Source: Otis tarda
Lineage: Eukaryota; Chordata; Aves; Otidiformes; Otididae
Reading direction: 5' to 3'
Assembly: GCA_026413225.1 (NCBI GenBank)
Contig: CM048557.1
Coordinates: forward strand, 2,108,001-2,172,000
DNA length: 64,000 bases
In this document: positions 13,134 to 25,507 of the stretch, one piece after another
How positions within the stretch are numbered: position 1 is the stretch's first letter
Layout of the letters: each line of letters starts with the position of its first letter
Position numbers and translations under genes: made by a program
Notes under the pieces: generated by a model
The model's database searches: none
What the model saw: only the letters and a program-made list of their open reading frames with translations
What the model was told of the DNA's origin: nothing

Positions 13134-13322
13134 CTCCTGCACCGCGTTGCGCAGCTTGTGCTGCGTGTCCTCCATCAGCGCCTCCACCTCCCGCAGCATC
13201 TCGCCCAGGCTGGCCGCCCGCCGCCGGCCGCCGCCCCCCGCCGCGGCGCAGCACAGAGCCCCCAGCAGCGCCGCCAGCAGCAGCGGCCAGCGCCGCCGCC
13301 CCGCTCCCGCTCCGCGCCGCAT
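13134..13322 (-). CDS. DKK3: DKK3 coding exon 1 (signal peptide and N-terminal helix)
   Basis: First coding exon of Dickkopf-3, a secreted glycoprotein of the Dickkopf family that modulates Wnt and TGF-beta signalling. Seen: ATG at 13322 in an acceptable context (AGCGGGATGC), then 63 codons. Residues 1-8 are basic and Gly-rich, residues 12-28 are a hydrophobic signal-peptide core ([17 protein letters not shown]), and residues 39-57 read [19 protein letters not shown]. Human DKK3 has [19 protein letters not shown] at the same place, which is the identifying match. The exon ends on GTG CAG GAG followed by a strong donor (GTGAGG, GT at 13133-13132), phase 0. The frame stays open into the intron to 12348, but that extension is GC-rich intron with no similarity to DKK3. 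The exon lies inside a CpG island. The identification is strong because exons 2 and 3 follow in order and phase. Confidence 0.95.
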
Positions 13323-13441
13323 CCCGCTACCGCCGCTCCCGCCGCTTCCCCCTCAACGGTGCGGGCTGGTGGGGAGGGGTGGAGCGGCAGCGGGCGGCTC
13401 CGCAGCGCCGGCCCGGCCCCCGCAGCCTCCCGCCGGCCCAC

Positions 13442-13446
13442 ATTGG
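13442..13446 (-). promoter_or_regulatory. Candidate CCAAT box of the DKK3 promoter
   Basis: Plus strand ATTGG, i.e. CCAAT on the minus strand, in the context GGCCAATGTGGG. It lies 120 bp upstream of the DKK3 start codon inside the CpG island, in the correct orientation and a plausible distance from a start site. Supported by motif and position only. Confidence 0.45.
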
Positions 13447-13570
13447 CCTGGCCCGGCCCCCGCAGCCGCCCGCCCGCCCCGCAGCGCTGGGCTTGAGGGA
13501 GGGGAGGCAGGGCGCGGGCTCCCGGGGGGAGCGGGAAGGACAGAGGGGAGGGAGGCGGGGGGAGAGATGC

Positions 13571-16500
13571 TGAGGGAAAGGAGCAGTGTGAGTTTCCCGT
13601 TCAGTCCTGCTCTTGATCTTTTGAACAGGTTTAATGTGAAGAGGATGGAGGGAGCTGCCTGGCATCTCCATTATGTCTTTTGCTTTCCAGTCTTCAGAGA
13701 ATATTTTCAAAAGATGTGTTCTGTTCCGAGCATCAGCCAGGTCTCCAAGAGGTGACGCATCCTGCATCTGGCTGGCCAGCATCCCACTCTCCCTGATTGT
13801 TTCCTTTCAAACTTTTTTTCTCAAAAATTTCAGACAACATAATCATTTTGTATCTGTGTGTGTCTTTCCCAATTTCCACATTATTTTTCCTCTTCATGCT
13901 GCACCCCAAGAATTTCATGGACAGTTCTTCCTGCAGTCAGCTTGCTGCTGCAGGGCAACATTGTTGTGCCAAGGGAGAACTGACCTATATGTCCCATTTG
14001 ATTTTGGAGCTTGGGTCAGAGGTAACAGTGAGTAAAGTATTTCTGCAGAAACTATATAAGTCCTGAAAAATTCCTGCAAGTGCATTATTAAATAATCGCC
14101 AATATAAAATCCACTGTTATTGGCAGCCTAAGGCAGCTTCAGTCAGCTGCGAATGTAGGAAATGGACTAGAAGATAGATACTTCTTTGTAATACCTTTGT
14201 AAATTTAACCCCCAAACTAATTTTCTAAACAATCTAAACATATGTTAATTGCCTAAATACTTTAGAAGAGGTGGGTCTAAAAAGTTACGGTCTCCTTCTC
14301 TTGCAGTGTGATGAAGGCCACAGTTCCAATCCTGATTTGCAGGCAAGACCCTCCCATGCTGCCTTTGATGAATGTAGTTTAAAAAAGACAACCCTGACAT
14401 TAACAGGGCTAACAGGATATAAAGTCGTGCACTGCTTGACCAATTAACAAGATGCTGCAGCGTATACTTTATTCAGTATTGTTGCAGTGAATTAAGACTA
14501 CGTTCATCTTTCAATATGGAGTACTGTGAATAAGCTTACAATGCAATCACAGTTACTCTGTTTTCACAGACTGGAACTCAGTTTTCCTAGCTCCTTCAAG
14601 TAAGCTTTATGATTCTACAATTCTTTGGACAGGGATTGAGCTGAGTAGTGAGGGTGCATTTGTATCCCAGAATGGAAGATCTGCACCTGAGGTCAGTGCA
14701 GAATAGCTCTTCTGGTTTTCTGCTGTCACCTTGGTTTACTTTATAATAACTTCCTTGTGTACACAAGGCTTTAAACTGACTATGATTATAGCCAGGTGGT
14801 CCAAATGATGCTTCTAAGCTCAACCTGCAACACCCTAGAGCACCTGCTTAGATTTGCACTTTGCCTGGAGCTGCTGAAGTCCCCTGCACCCGTGACAGTG
14901 TGTCTGCAAGGACAGGCATGGGCACAGGGGTGGTGTGCCTTGCTCACGCGTGGGGCCGGCGAGATACGAACCAGGTCTAGTTCACAGTGACCCTGTGTTG
15001 TGCCTCATTATCCTTACTGAAAGGCAGGCATATACATTAGCGCACGGTGCTACGCCAGCAGCCTGATGTGATTGCCAGCATGATTAGGTTCTTCCCTGCA
15101 TTTGCAGCTAGATGCTTTTCCCCTCAGTATCACTTGATCTGCTGGGTATAGAGATGTTGCAAACTAAGAGGGGAAAATTGTCGTAGATGGTAGTGCACCT
15201 AAGGCTTACAATTTGTAATGATTAATCTTTATCTTCCTTCTTGGCTCAGCCCTATCCAAAAGGATTTATCTATATGGAAAATTTTGGGTGTGCACATTTG
15301 TTCTAATATGATTGCATCATTATAAACCCTGAAGTCTGTAGTTGTATTCTAGTACCCAGGTACTTTTTTGATTTGCAGTTAAGTCATAGCAAAGCATGCA
15401 GCTAACAGGAGAGTGTAACTGGTTTATTTTTCTTTCAGCAGAAATTTGAATGCCTGTGTACAAAATACACCTTTATGGCTATGTGTAATAGCATAGAAAA
15501 TAGCTATACTTGTGTAATTTTATTGACATACATACAGATCAGGGCCTTAGGTACTTTAAATACTTATACTGAAAGTGTTAAACCTAGATTATCTAGCACT
15601 GAGGTTAATGGAAAAATTCCCGTAAATTTCAGCGGGACTTACACTCTACCTTTAAACAGAAATACTGAGGATCAGAAGGAGCTTATAGTATTGATCACCT
15701 CTTCTGATCCTTTGTTCTATGATTTTTATCTTGTATGATTAAAGCAACAGTGACAACCACAAAACATAAAAAAAAAGATTAAAATTCGTCTGTATTTAAT
15801 GTAACAGAAGCCTGTAATCAGGTTATGTCTACTGCATTTTTACAGCAGGAAGAAAGCCATGTCTGTACTGAAAATACTGCTTCTGTTTAAAAGTGTGCTT
15901 CTGAGGACGTAAGATTAACTATGAATAGTATGTTCTTGTGTTGCACTGGTGCAGTCTTGTTTATTATATTAAGTAAAAGATGTCAGATAATATGTTTTGG
16001 ATTATAACAAATTTTCGTAGCTAAGGTGCACCCCAGAGAGCTGATATTTTTCTAAGGAAAACTAACACAGCTAAAAAGCATCTCTTCCTGAATGCATATA
16101 CTACACAAAAAAAAAAAGATACGTTACACAAAAACATATATTATCTTTTTGTCAAGGTATACTTTATTCTTAGACAGCAATTCAGAAAGGACGTAATAAG
16201 CTGGAATAATTTAGCTGGAAACATAGTTAGGAAAAGCGTATCCCAGAGATACTACGTTAAAAGAATTTGTAAGACTTAGGTCAGCCTCCATATAAGACCC
16301 TTAAGGTGGATTTGAGGCAAAAATGGCCCCCTGTCGTGATGAATGCACTCTTGTCAAAGGCAGACATCATCTGAATCAGTGATTCTGGAGAATAGAAACC
16401 ACCTTCTGGTTGGATGAGTTTTGAGACAAAAGACCACGTCCTGAAAGCAGCAGAGTAGGGAGTTGTGCATGTTTGATTTATTTTTTTCCCACACATTGTT

Positions 16501-19035
16501 TATTCATTTAGAGGCAGTATATTATATTCTGTTTTCTGTGATTCAAACATCTGTTATTTTGCATGCTCATTTACCAATGAATTAATAAGAGTTCTTTTCC
16601 CTTTCTAACAATTGTACTGTGAACAATCAATTAATTAGCTGCAGGAAAAAAAAAAAAAGAATAGCAAGATGTCTGGCTAATGTACAACCTATGATATGAA
16701 AAGAAAAGGCAGCCTTCCGAAGTATGTAAGTATAAACGGCATCAAACAACCGTACAACAAAGACAAAATCTATCACCAGCAGGCAAAAGTTCCAGAAACT
16801 GAAAGCCCAAATTCCCTGCTGAAGAGGAAAGGAGAGCATGAAAGAGGGAGAGTAGAGTTAAGAGAGGGAATTAACACCAGTGAAGCTTGCAGTTTCTACC
16901 ATTTTAAGCCCTATGTGTCTCGGCTGTTTGTGTGAATTTCCCCGCAGAGGCTGTACCATACGGCTGCAGTCAGGCCGGGAGGGCTGCTGAGGCTGATACT
17001 GCCAAGGGATCACCCTGCTGCTGGCCTGAGCCTGTCACCTGCAGAGCAAATTTCCCTTACTCTCCTTACGCCCTGCAATGCTCCTTTCCCATACTTCCCA
17101 AGTATGCAGGACATCTACACCAGTATGTGGCTTTTGGCCCATGATGATTTTGGTACGAGGCTCACGGGAAAGGTGACCGGTTCAGTGCCAGGTGCTCAAT
17201 GGAGGATCATAGCTGGCATCCAGCGGGAGACTGTGCTGTGCCAGGGAGCCCCTGCCAACAGCAGCTTGAAAGGCCAGGTGTGACAGCAGCCAAGGGCAAA
17301 TCAAACTCAGTGCAGCTAACTGACGAAGTGGAATAATGACAAGTGATAAACCAAACGCTTATGGCCTACAATGAATTTATAGACCCATACTACAGTCTTG
17401 AAAAATATTGTTTAGCATGTCAGCAGTAAGTTTAAATCCCCAGTGAAACTGATTGCTTTATTAGTACAGTATCAGTTAGGGGTTTTCTGTGGGAAAGACA
17501 CTATCCAGACAGATGAAGATGTGATAACAGTGTGATTGTCTACTCTTTTTACTGGTCATTTGTTTTATTGGATTGCTTGGACTTAAAAAGCTCTGAGTTG
17601 TAGTAAAAATATTTTTCTGCTCACATGAGGTTTTACACTATGGAAACTTGTAAATGTCAGGACTGAATAACTCGAAGTATAAAAAACCACAGTTATTTTG
17701 CTGGGTCAGCTCAGCGGTTAACTTTCTGACCATTTTGTACGTTAAACATATATAAAATTTTTAAGCTTAATCTGAGATCTAGGAGCTTTTGGAAAGATTT
17801 AGGAAAGAATTAGGGATTTCAAAGCAATTAGAACAGAATCATTTAATGATCATTTTGTCAGGTCTTGCTCAAGTATATAGGAGTTAAGGATACTGAAATG
17901 CTAAAATATGTTTGGGAGAGACCTGACTGCAATGAAAGGAATATCAACAGACAGAGCTTTCCTGGAATTACAGGTCCTGAAAAATTCCTCATTTAATACT
18001 TTTTGGGAATAATTTTGGGAATACTTTTTGGGAATAATTCAATTCTAGTTGAATTTAACTTGCTCTGTAAGTTAATTAAATCACAAAATAGTAAGATCTT
18101 GTTTAAAAAAGGCAAGAGCATCAAACATAGATTTGATTATGAACAGTTATTATATTTAACTTTGCACCTTGTCAGAACCAGAGTAATTTTCAGGGGTAGA
18201 TGAACACCTTTATTTAATAGATTGACGAAGAGATTTGTTGTTTGCTTAATTTTATTTTCTTAAAGAAGAAAAGGACTTCTGTTAGTTATTATAATAAAAT
18301 TTTCTAGAAGTTAGATTATCATATGCCAAGGACTTATGAAATATTAAGCTATCAGGACTTAGGAAATATTAACCTATCAGCACACAATAAATCCTTGACA
18401 GTCTTTTCAAACACAGTCGTAATATGGCATCTGCACTTTACTCAGGAAAATAGAATTATACATAAATATAAATATATTATATATAAATACAAATATTGTT
18501 TGGTTTTAGTGGCACATTGTTTAGCAAGATAGCAGCTATGCATTTGAAACATGAACATGCTTTGATTTCATTTTTATTGCTTTGTGAACTGTGTTTTCCT
18601 TTTGAGGTACTCCAGGTTTTAAGTGGTGAAGACATAACTAATCAATAATGCCCGGTTTTTTTAGTGTGCCTTATATCGTCTCAGTTACTCATGACGTTAC
18701 GGATGGAGCAGTGAGTCACCTACCAGACATTATTAGAGCTGTGACAGCAAGAAGCCAGATGAAACCTCTAACCTGTATCTGCTTTCCAGACCACGGAAAT
18801 ACAGCATATTGAATTTGCTTTGACTTAGGCAAACTGCAAAGCCTGGTAAGGACTCTTCTACAATCATAAGTGCAAATTATGTGCATAGGCAAAGGGCTGC
18901 ATTCTAGCGCATGTCCTAGACGCTGTCATGCCACTCCAAGCCATTGGCTCCATTTCAAAATAATGACCTGTGGCAATAATGTTCTGAAAGTTATAAGGAA
19001 GTATTTATTTCTATTTGTAATGCGTAAGTCGTATC
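13571..19035. other. Intergenic DNA upstream of DKK3
   Basis: AT-rich sequence without recognisable coding exons. Noted inside: an old palindromic-repeat relic near 15600, a GC-richer patch at about 16935-17330, and a 25-bp tandem duplication at 17996. Short reading frames here lack similarity to known proteins and sensible splice context. Distal enhancers could be present but cannot be identified from one sequence. Confidence 0.6.
17996..18039 (+). repeat. 25-bp tandem duplication, 1.8 copies
   Basis: The unit ATACTTTTTGGGAATAATTT starts at 17996 and again, identically for 19 bp, at 18021. The copies are identical, so the duplication is recent. Confidence 0.8.
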
Positions 19036-19172
19036 GTATCATAGAATGGTTTGGGTTGGAAGGGACCTTAAAGATGCCAAGCTCGCTGCCATGGGCAGAG
19101 GCACATTCCACTAGACCAGGGTGCTCAAAGCCCCATCCAGCCTGGCCTTAAACACTTCCAGGGATGGAGCAG
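19036..19172 (-). mobile_element. CR1 LINE 3' fragment
   Basis: The minus-strand reading ends with the CR1 3' UTR. On the plus strand this appears as ATCATAGAATGGTTTGGGTT followed by GGAAGGGACCTT and, further on, CCAGCCTGGCCTT and CACTTCCAGGGATGG. It differs in the middle from the other CR1 copies in the window (GATGCCAAGCTCGCTGCC in place of CATCTAGTCCAAC), so it belongs to a different CR1 subfamily. Severely 5'-truncated. Confidence 0.88.
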
Positions 19173-19738
19173 TGGATGGAAATTGTTTTGTTGCTCAAAT
19201 GTATTGTCCATGTGCACTCATACAATCAAATTACACTTCTACATGCCAAATTATTCTAATTATACAGGAAGTGCAATATTGTCTGATAAATGGAACTGTG
19301 AATTCTTTTTACCGAAGTGTGCACATGTATTTTTGTTGGGGAGAGTGGAGAGTGTCAACTGACAGTCCGTAGCTACAGACACTCTCGTGAGGATAGTTGT
19401 AGTGTTTTGTATGTTTAAGACTTCATGGTTAAGAAAATTGAAACTGAAATACAGAACCTCTATCTCCTGATCTTTTTTAGAGTGTATTTTAGATAAGTAT
19501 GTAATGGTTGAAAGTTTTTAGTGATTCACATAAAATGAATCAATGTCTCCACTCAGTGTGTAGTAGATAGATAGTTGATAGCTTTGTTGATACCAGTTCC
19601 AAAAAGCAAGAGAGATGGGTATCAACAACTATTAAGCCATTCTTTCATTATCAGAGGGGATCCTTCCAGGCTACCGTTGAGTTGTATTGCCTGGATAGCA
19701 CAGGGAAGCAGATCCCCTTTTGCTAAGAGGTGATATGT

Positions 19739-20365
19739 TGTGATGGTTTAGCCTGAGTTACCACGCAGTTTCTCACTCACCCTCACCCTCCCCAGTGGGA
19801 TAGGGGAGAGAACTGGGAAGAAAGGAAAACTTGTGAGTTGAGATGAAGACAGTTTACTAAAAAAAACAAAGGAAAACTACAATAATAACAGCATATAAGG
19901 ATATTAAAATATACAAAATGAACAATGTACGTTTTCTCACCACCCGATGTCCTAATGACTGATACAGCCCATCCCGAGTAGCGATCACGGAAACGAAACC
20001 GAGCTGCAAGCAAAGGAGCGAAAAGGGAGCCAGCAAGGTAGGGGGAACAATGCCAGCAAACGAGAGAGACAGATGGATGCCAGGAAGGCAGATACCTGCC
20101 CTGGCCAACTCCCACTTATACACTGAGCACGACGTTTATGGCACAGAATACTCTTTTTGGCCAGTTTGGGTCAATTATTCTGTCTGTCTTTCTCCCAGCT
20201 TCCTGCACCAGCACATTAGTGAGACTTGGAGAGCTGGACAGTGTCCTTGGTCTCATTCACAATTCATATCATCAGGGTGTTTTATCAACATTCTTCACAC
20301 ATGAAATCCAAAACACACCAGCTACTGAGAGAAAAATTAACTCCATCCCTGCCGAAACCAGGACA
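19739..20365 (-). mobile_element. Solo LTR, avian ERVL-like, 627 bp
   Basis: Read on the minus strand it begins TGTCCTGGTTTCGGCAGGGA, a very common LTR start in bird genomes, and ends GGCTAAACCATCACA, giving TG...CA termini. It is flanked by a perfect 5-bp target duplication, TATGT, at 19734-19738 and 20366-20370; 5 bp fits ERVL-type integration. A TATA-like element (GTGTATAAGTGGG on the minus strand) lies near 20115-20127. No internal retroviral sequence adjoins either side, so it is a solo LTR left by recombination between two LTRs. Class assignment beyond LTR is from the terminal sequence and duplication length. Confidence 0.92.
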
Positions 20366-20370
20366 TATGT

Positions 20371-21092
20371 GTACAGAGAAGCCATCCCAGAGTCATTTTT
20401 TGTACCCTGTTCCATGGCATACTTGGTGACCAGTCCTGTCAGCTTCAGCACTTCATAACATGAGGTTAGGTATGGCCTAATTCTTGGTACAGATCTCATC
20501 TCCTAGCTCCAGTTCCCCTATTCTGCTTCTTGAAATTGTACTATAGGCAAACATTACATGTATATATGAGAGTTGGGACAAAAGAATCAAAGAAATGGGC
20601 AAAGAACTGCTCTGAAATTGGGCCAAGAGTATCTCATGAAGAAGATGAGATTATAAGATGCCTCCAAGAGAAAGAAGCAAATATAGCAAGAGATTAAATG
20701 GGCCGAAGTAAGGCAGACAGGAACTCATACAAGAAGAATTGAAAAGCTAACCCCTAGAGTAGTAGGGAGGTTGTTTGAAGTGATAGTGAGAAGACTGGCT
20801 TGGGACATGAGAAGAGAGAGGCAATGTGAAGGAAGAGTTGCAGAGAAAAAGTACTTGGGAGTGATTGTGTGAAAGTCACATGGACAAAACAGTGAAGCTT
20901 TAGCAGGGAAACAAAAAAGCTAGTTCAGAAAAGCAAATGACTGGGGCAAGGAAAACCTGAAGCTAGTTTAAAGGAGAATGAAAATAGAAAATGTGCTTGC
21001 ATGGAATAAAGGACAGGAGAAGAAAGAGCCAAATGCACAGTGAGAAATTGAGAACTTTTATCATACATATAATACACAAAAGATCTTAATTT
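20371..21092. other. Intergenic spacer between two solo LTRs
   Basis: A purine-rich 0.7-kb stretch (many AGA, GAA and AGG steps between 20560 and 21060). No gene or recognised repeat. Confidence 0.5.
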
Positions 21093-21097
21093 GATGA

Positions 21098-22247
21098 TGT
21101 CGTGGTTTTGTTAGTGAGGGGGGGCCTAAGGTGGTAGCTTCTGTAGGAAATTGCTAGAACTCGCTCCCCTTTGTTCAGTGGACTTGGCCAGGCCTAGGGC
21201 GGACCTGCTGCTGGCCAAGGCCGAGCCAATTGGTAGCAGAATGTTCCATGATAACGCCTCTGCGATAACGTATTTAAGAAGGGGAAAACAGGAAAAAAAA
21301 AAAGAGAGAGAAGAGAAGATGTGAAGAAGCTGAGCGGGGACAGAGGCGCAGAGGGGGAGGCACAGGCCTCATGGGCCTTGCAGGCCTCACCCTCTGGCCT
21401 CTCGCCAGGCAGCCGACTGGGCCCGACTCGGTCCGGCCCGGCTGCAAGAAGTGGAGAGGAGATGAGAAGTGAATAAGATGTAAAAAAGATCCTGAGAGAC
21501 ATCTACCACCCTGCTGTGAGGAACGGCTGCGGACGCCAAGGTCAGTTCAGAAGGAGGGGGAGGAGTAATGCGGCTCCTGGCCAAGATTCCCCTGCAGCCT
21601 ATGGTGACGACCATGGTGGAGCGGGTTGTCCCCCTGCAGCCCATGGAGGTCCACGGAGGAGCAGAGATCCACTTGGAGCCCGTGAAGGACCCCACACCGG
21701 GGGAGGTGGATGCCTGAAGGCGGCTGTGGCCTGTGGAGGGCCCGTTGGGACAGCCGTTTTGGAGAGACTGTACTCCGTGGAAGAGATGACCCACACCAGA
21801 GCAGTTCCACGAAGGACTGTGGCGTAGGGGTGGGACCCCACAACGGAGCGGGGGAGGAATGCAAGGAGTTCTTCCCCCGACCATGAAGCAGCGGCATGAA
21901 ACAACGTATGATGAACTGACTGCAACCCCCATTCCCTCTTCCCCCCTGTGCCACTCGGGGGGGGGAAGGTAGTAGAGATAATGTTAAGCTTGGGAAGAGG
22001 GAGGGGTGGATGGAGGTTATCTTGTTCTCTGTCTCATTATCCTGCTGTTTGTAGTAATAAATGAATAGTTTTCCCCAAGTTGAGTCTGTTTTGCCCGTGA
22101 CGGTAACTTTAAGGATTTCTCCCTGTCCTTATCTCAAACCTCAAGCCGTTTTTTCCCTATATTTTCTCTCCCTGTTCTCTCGGAAGGTGGGGGGAGTGAG
22201 AGAGAGAGACTGCGTAGTCTGGTCCTGATCAGGGCTGAACTACGACA
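21098..22247 (+). mobile_element. Solo LTR, ERV-type, 1150 bp
   Basis: Plus-strand LTR starting TGTCGTGGTTTTGTTAGTG and ending GGGCTGAACTACGACA; the two ends form an imperfect inverted repeat. The flanks carry a perfect 5-bp duplication, GATGA, at 21093-21097 and 22248-22252. A TATA-like TATTTAAG lies at 21271 and a polyadenylation signal AATAAA at 22056-22061, so the inferred R region is unusually long (near 0.75 kb). The GC-rich middle contains short frames (for example 21516-21827) that are not retroviral proteins. No internal proviral sequence is present. A deleted relative lies at 30663-31089. Confidence 0.92.
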
Positions 22248-22252
22248 GATGA

Positions 22253-25200
22253 AAAAAAAAGTTTGCTTGCCTCTTTTTTTTTTTACAAAACATAGGGAAT
22301 CTACTGTGTAACAGTGCTTTGGTTGTGTATGAGGATAAAAAATTTTTCATCCCTTGGCCAAGAATGTGTGTCATACATTGGCCAGTTTTCTCCTCTTTTA
22401 TGCTATAAACTGCACTTGCTGCTACCAGAAACCCCAAAGATAATAGTTGTGTTAGGAAAACATTATAGATCATGTATCAGCCATCTGCTTCAATCTTTGC
22501 AGATTCTAGGCATTCAAGAAATCCCCCAAAGGTCACACCACCATTTATTCCTCAAGCCTTTCTCAAAATTATAAGCAAGTAAGCAATTACAAAATACACA
22601 TGAAGTTTGCAACTTGGCAGCAACAATTTCATAGATGACTCACTAGGCAGTAGGTTGTCTAAGGATTTGCCTAATCATAAAATCAATCCAATCTTCCCTC
22701 CTGTAGATTTAGTGAATCTATGTCAGTGTTATCCTAGATGGTGTTTAGCCACATATCTTAAACATTTATGAAGTCAAGAGAAATACAAAACAGTGTATTT
22801 CAACATCATCAAAGCCATCAGGTATAATTGATTAAGACCTAACAAGCTCATTTGTATTCTGTAATGTATATAGCCTTTCTCTACCAGATTTCCCCTCTTT
22901 CTAAATAGTACATTATAAGTGAGCATCATTATTCAGTTTTTTCTGGGTTTAGTATGTAGTCAACATGTAGTTTAATGTCATTGTCATTTCAAAATAAAGA
23001 AAAATGCAAACAATGTGATAACACCTCTAAAAGAAATTCAGTCATTCCTATATTCTGATTTTCCATTTCCTATTCTAAATATATCTTATGAACTTATTTC
23101 CCCTGTGCCTTTGTATCTAGCATCACAGGGCATTATGATTTATTTATTTCACAAAATACAGAACAGAATTTAAGCTAAAATTGGGCACTGTACTTTACTT
23201 TCACAGATTTTAGCAGATTTATCATTCTTTATATCCGTCTAAGAGGAACAGCTCCAATATTTCTGGTTTTAAAATTGCCTGCCATTCTGAATTATGGTAT
23301 TTTGTACATCTTTCCCTTAAGGAATTGAAGTTTGCTTGAATTAGTATTCCTTCAAGGACGGGTATTGCTGCCTTTTTTTTTTTCTGTTCTGTGCCACACA
23401 TTTTTAGTGGTTGTTATGGTGAATAAGTTTGTGTGTTAAATAGAAGAGAACAGAAATCCCACAATAAAGGTTAGCCATTCACAGCTGGCTCCTTCCCTGA
23501 GGCTACAAAAAGCATATGAATCCTTCATTCGGAAGGATCTGACTTTTAAAATGCATAAATTAAAGATGCTCTAATTCATTTGCTCAAACTAGGACTAGCC
23601 AGTATTCTCAGCTGACTGCGTATCTTTAAAGTTGCTAGTGCAAGTACAAAGTCATTGATGATACACTGATATTTAACTTGCATATGATCCATGTTAGAGT
23701 ACACAAGAAAAAGCCACTGAATGATTTAGAACAAAGATATGTGTATTTCATTAAGAAAAAAAAATAAGTGCTCCCTCCATCTTGCCTTACTAGAGTTTGT
23801 GAATCATTATATGATCTATTTTTTATGGGTATGTTATTTTACTTTAGCACACAATTTTCACACATCATCTGCTTTTCAAGGTTGTTGAAGTCAACAGAAC
23901 AAAGATTCCTCTGTGGAAACCAGTTCACTCCATTTCTCTTGCAATTTTCCTTTTCTCATGAGAAATGATCTCTAGTGACTCAAGTTCTCACTTACATTTG
24001 AGGACACAGGAAGGGCATAGGGAAAAGAAAATGTGGTGGACCCTGGTAGCCCCCTTAAAGACCAGTAAGATTTGGGAGACATTGTCCATGTGTCCCTCTC
24101 TGCATTTCCTACTGCACCCTCCACTTGCCTGCTGCCCTGGAGAGATCTGCCTCTTTCATCTGCATTTCAGTTGCTGCTCATCCTCAAGCATAGGAGACAT
24201 CAGAGTGAGATTCCACTAAAAAGTGGCATTTGGGATACGGCAGCAGTGCTAGTATTACTGGCTCCAACCCCCGTGTAAAAACAGTAACAAATAATTGCAA
24301 GAGCTGGCAACACTCCCATAAATATTCTGAGATGTACTTTCTGAGATAAGATAAAAGAACTCAAAACAGCATGCTGTCTTGAATGTGTATTCAGCTGCTA
24401 TTTTCTAGCTTTTTTCCCAATATTCTTCTGGCAAGCTACTTGCTTATATTTTTATTGAAATTTGAAGGGCAAAGTTGATAATCCATATGGAATAGTATTT
24501 GAAAATATATTACTGCATGTCCCTCTGTAAATTCACATTATCTGCAATCTGTTGGGGCTGTTACAATTAATTAGCTTTAATACAAAATTATTATGCACAC
24601 AAAAATACTTTTAAATAGTTTTCTTTTAAATTCAGTGTATTTTAAAATTTAAAGTAATGGACTGTGGTATCTCTTGCAGATTTTGAAATAAAATGTTGAT
24701 TGTTTACATAATAAAACATAAACCTACTAAAGTAACAGAACTGGAATTGGGTTCATCTACATGGAAAGGTTTTAGGAAGCATCTTGATTTGAAAAAAAAT
24801 CAAATGCTTCTATGTCCTTCAATATGAGGGAGTATTCTGCTTTTGATGCAGGCCTGAATCTTATGTTATTTAAGAATCAGAAAGGATCTGGGAGCAGAGG
24901 CAATGACCAAACCATGAAAATTACAGCAAGTATTTTCTTTTGCAAGTTTTTTTCAAGTACTTAACATGTGAGTGGGCCAGAGTGGTACTGTGTTGTGGAG
25001 TGTAAATAAATTTTGTGGTCACATTTTAGGAACAGGAACAATCAGCCCTGTACAAAATAAAATCTAGGTGCTATTAACATCACAGATGACCCAAAGGAGA
25101 GGTAAAATGTGTAGAAGAGTGGCATATGGATAGTAATGGCAACAAGAATTGCTGCATTGCTGCAAGTACTATGAAAATAAAATAAATAAACAGCCAGTGG

Positions 25201-25507
25201 TACTATGAAAGCAGTTGGGACAAGACCTCTCAGAACATGAAGGTTGTTATTGTCATTAAAACTCTGTTAAAACCGATCATCAGAAACTACAAATAAACAC
25301 TAAAAGGAGATGCTTTACAAACAGCAGATGGTGCAACACTGCAGCTGGAAGGTATGGCACATCAGTGACACCAAAGCAGCTCGAATGGAGAAAGAAGGAT
25401 TTGCCATTGCTGCCAGGTGCCATAAATGTTATCAGTAGATGTGTGTCTGCACAGCAACAGTTGAAGAGGATGACCAACTGTTAAAAAGCTGTCATTGATA
25501 AGCATTT
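22253..25507. other. Intergenic DNA
   Basis: AT-rich sequence with no gene, repeat family or RNA that I can recognise. Short homopolymer runs only. Confidence 0.5.

Larger units (their letters stand above)
12540..13570 (-). promoter_or_regulatory. CpG island spanning the DKK3 promoter, exon 1 and start of intron 1
   Basis: A sharp block of GC- and CpG-rich sequence in an otherwise AT-rich neighbourhood. It covers exon 1, its upstream flank (13323-13570) and about 590 bp of intron 1. GC-box-like motifs (GGGGCGGGG and similar) occur near 12667, 12916 and 13080, and C-rich equivalents lie upstream of the ATG. No TATA box is seen, typical of CpG-island promoters with dispersed start sites. The transcription start cannot be fixed from sequence but should lie between about 13330 and 13450. 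DKK3 promoters are known to be methylation-sensitive CpG islands in mammals; whether this applies here is inference. Confidence 0.8.

Noticed and set aside
12348-13322. 324-codon minus-strand reading frame starting at the DKK3 ATG
   Set aside because: Only the first 63 codons are exon. Beyond the GTGAGG donor at 13133 the frame is open because the CpG island lacks stops, and exon 2 continues the protein elsewhere.
12446-13755. Long plus-strand frames up to 271 codons in the CpG island
   Set aside because: Ala/Arg/Pro/Gly-rich translations of GC-rich DNA, overlapping in all frames, with no domain and no splice logic.
18870-19151. 93-codon frame at about 19 kb
   Set aside because: Its 3' half is the CR1 fragment at 19036-19172 read in antisense.
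21387-21954. Overlapping frames up to 181 codons inside the 1150-bp LTR
   Set aside because: They lie inside LTR sequence on both strands, with no similarity to retroviral proteins.
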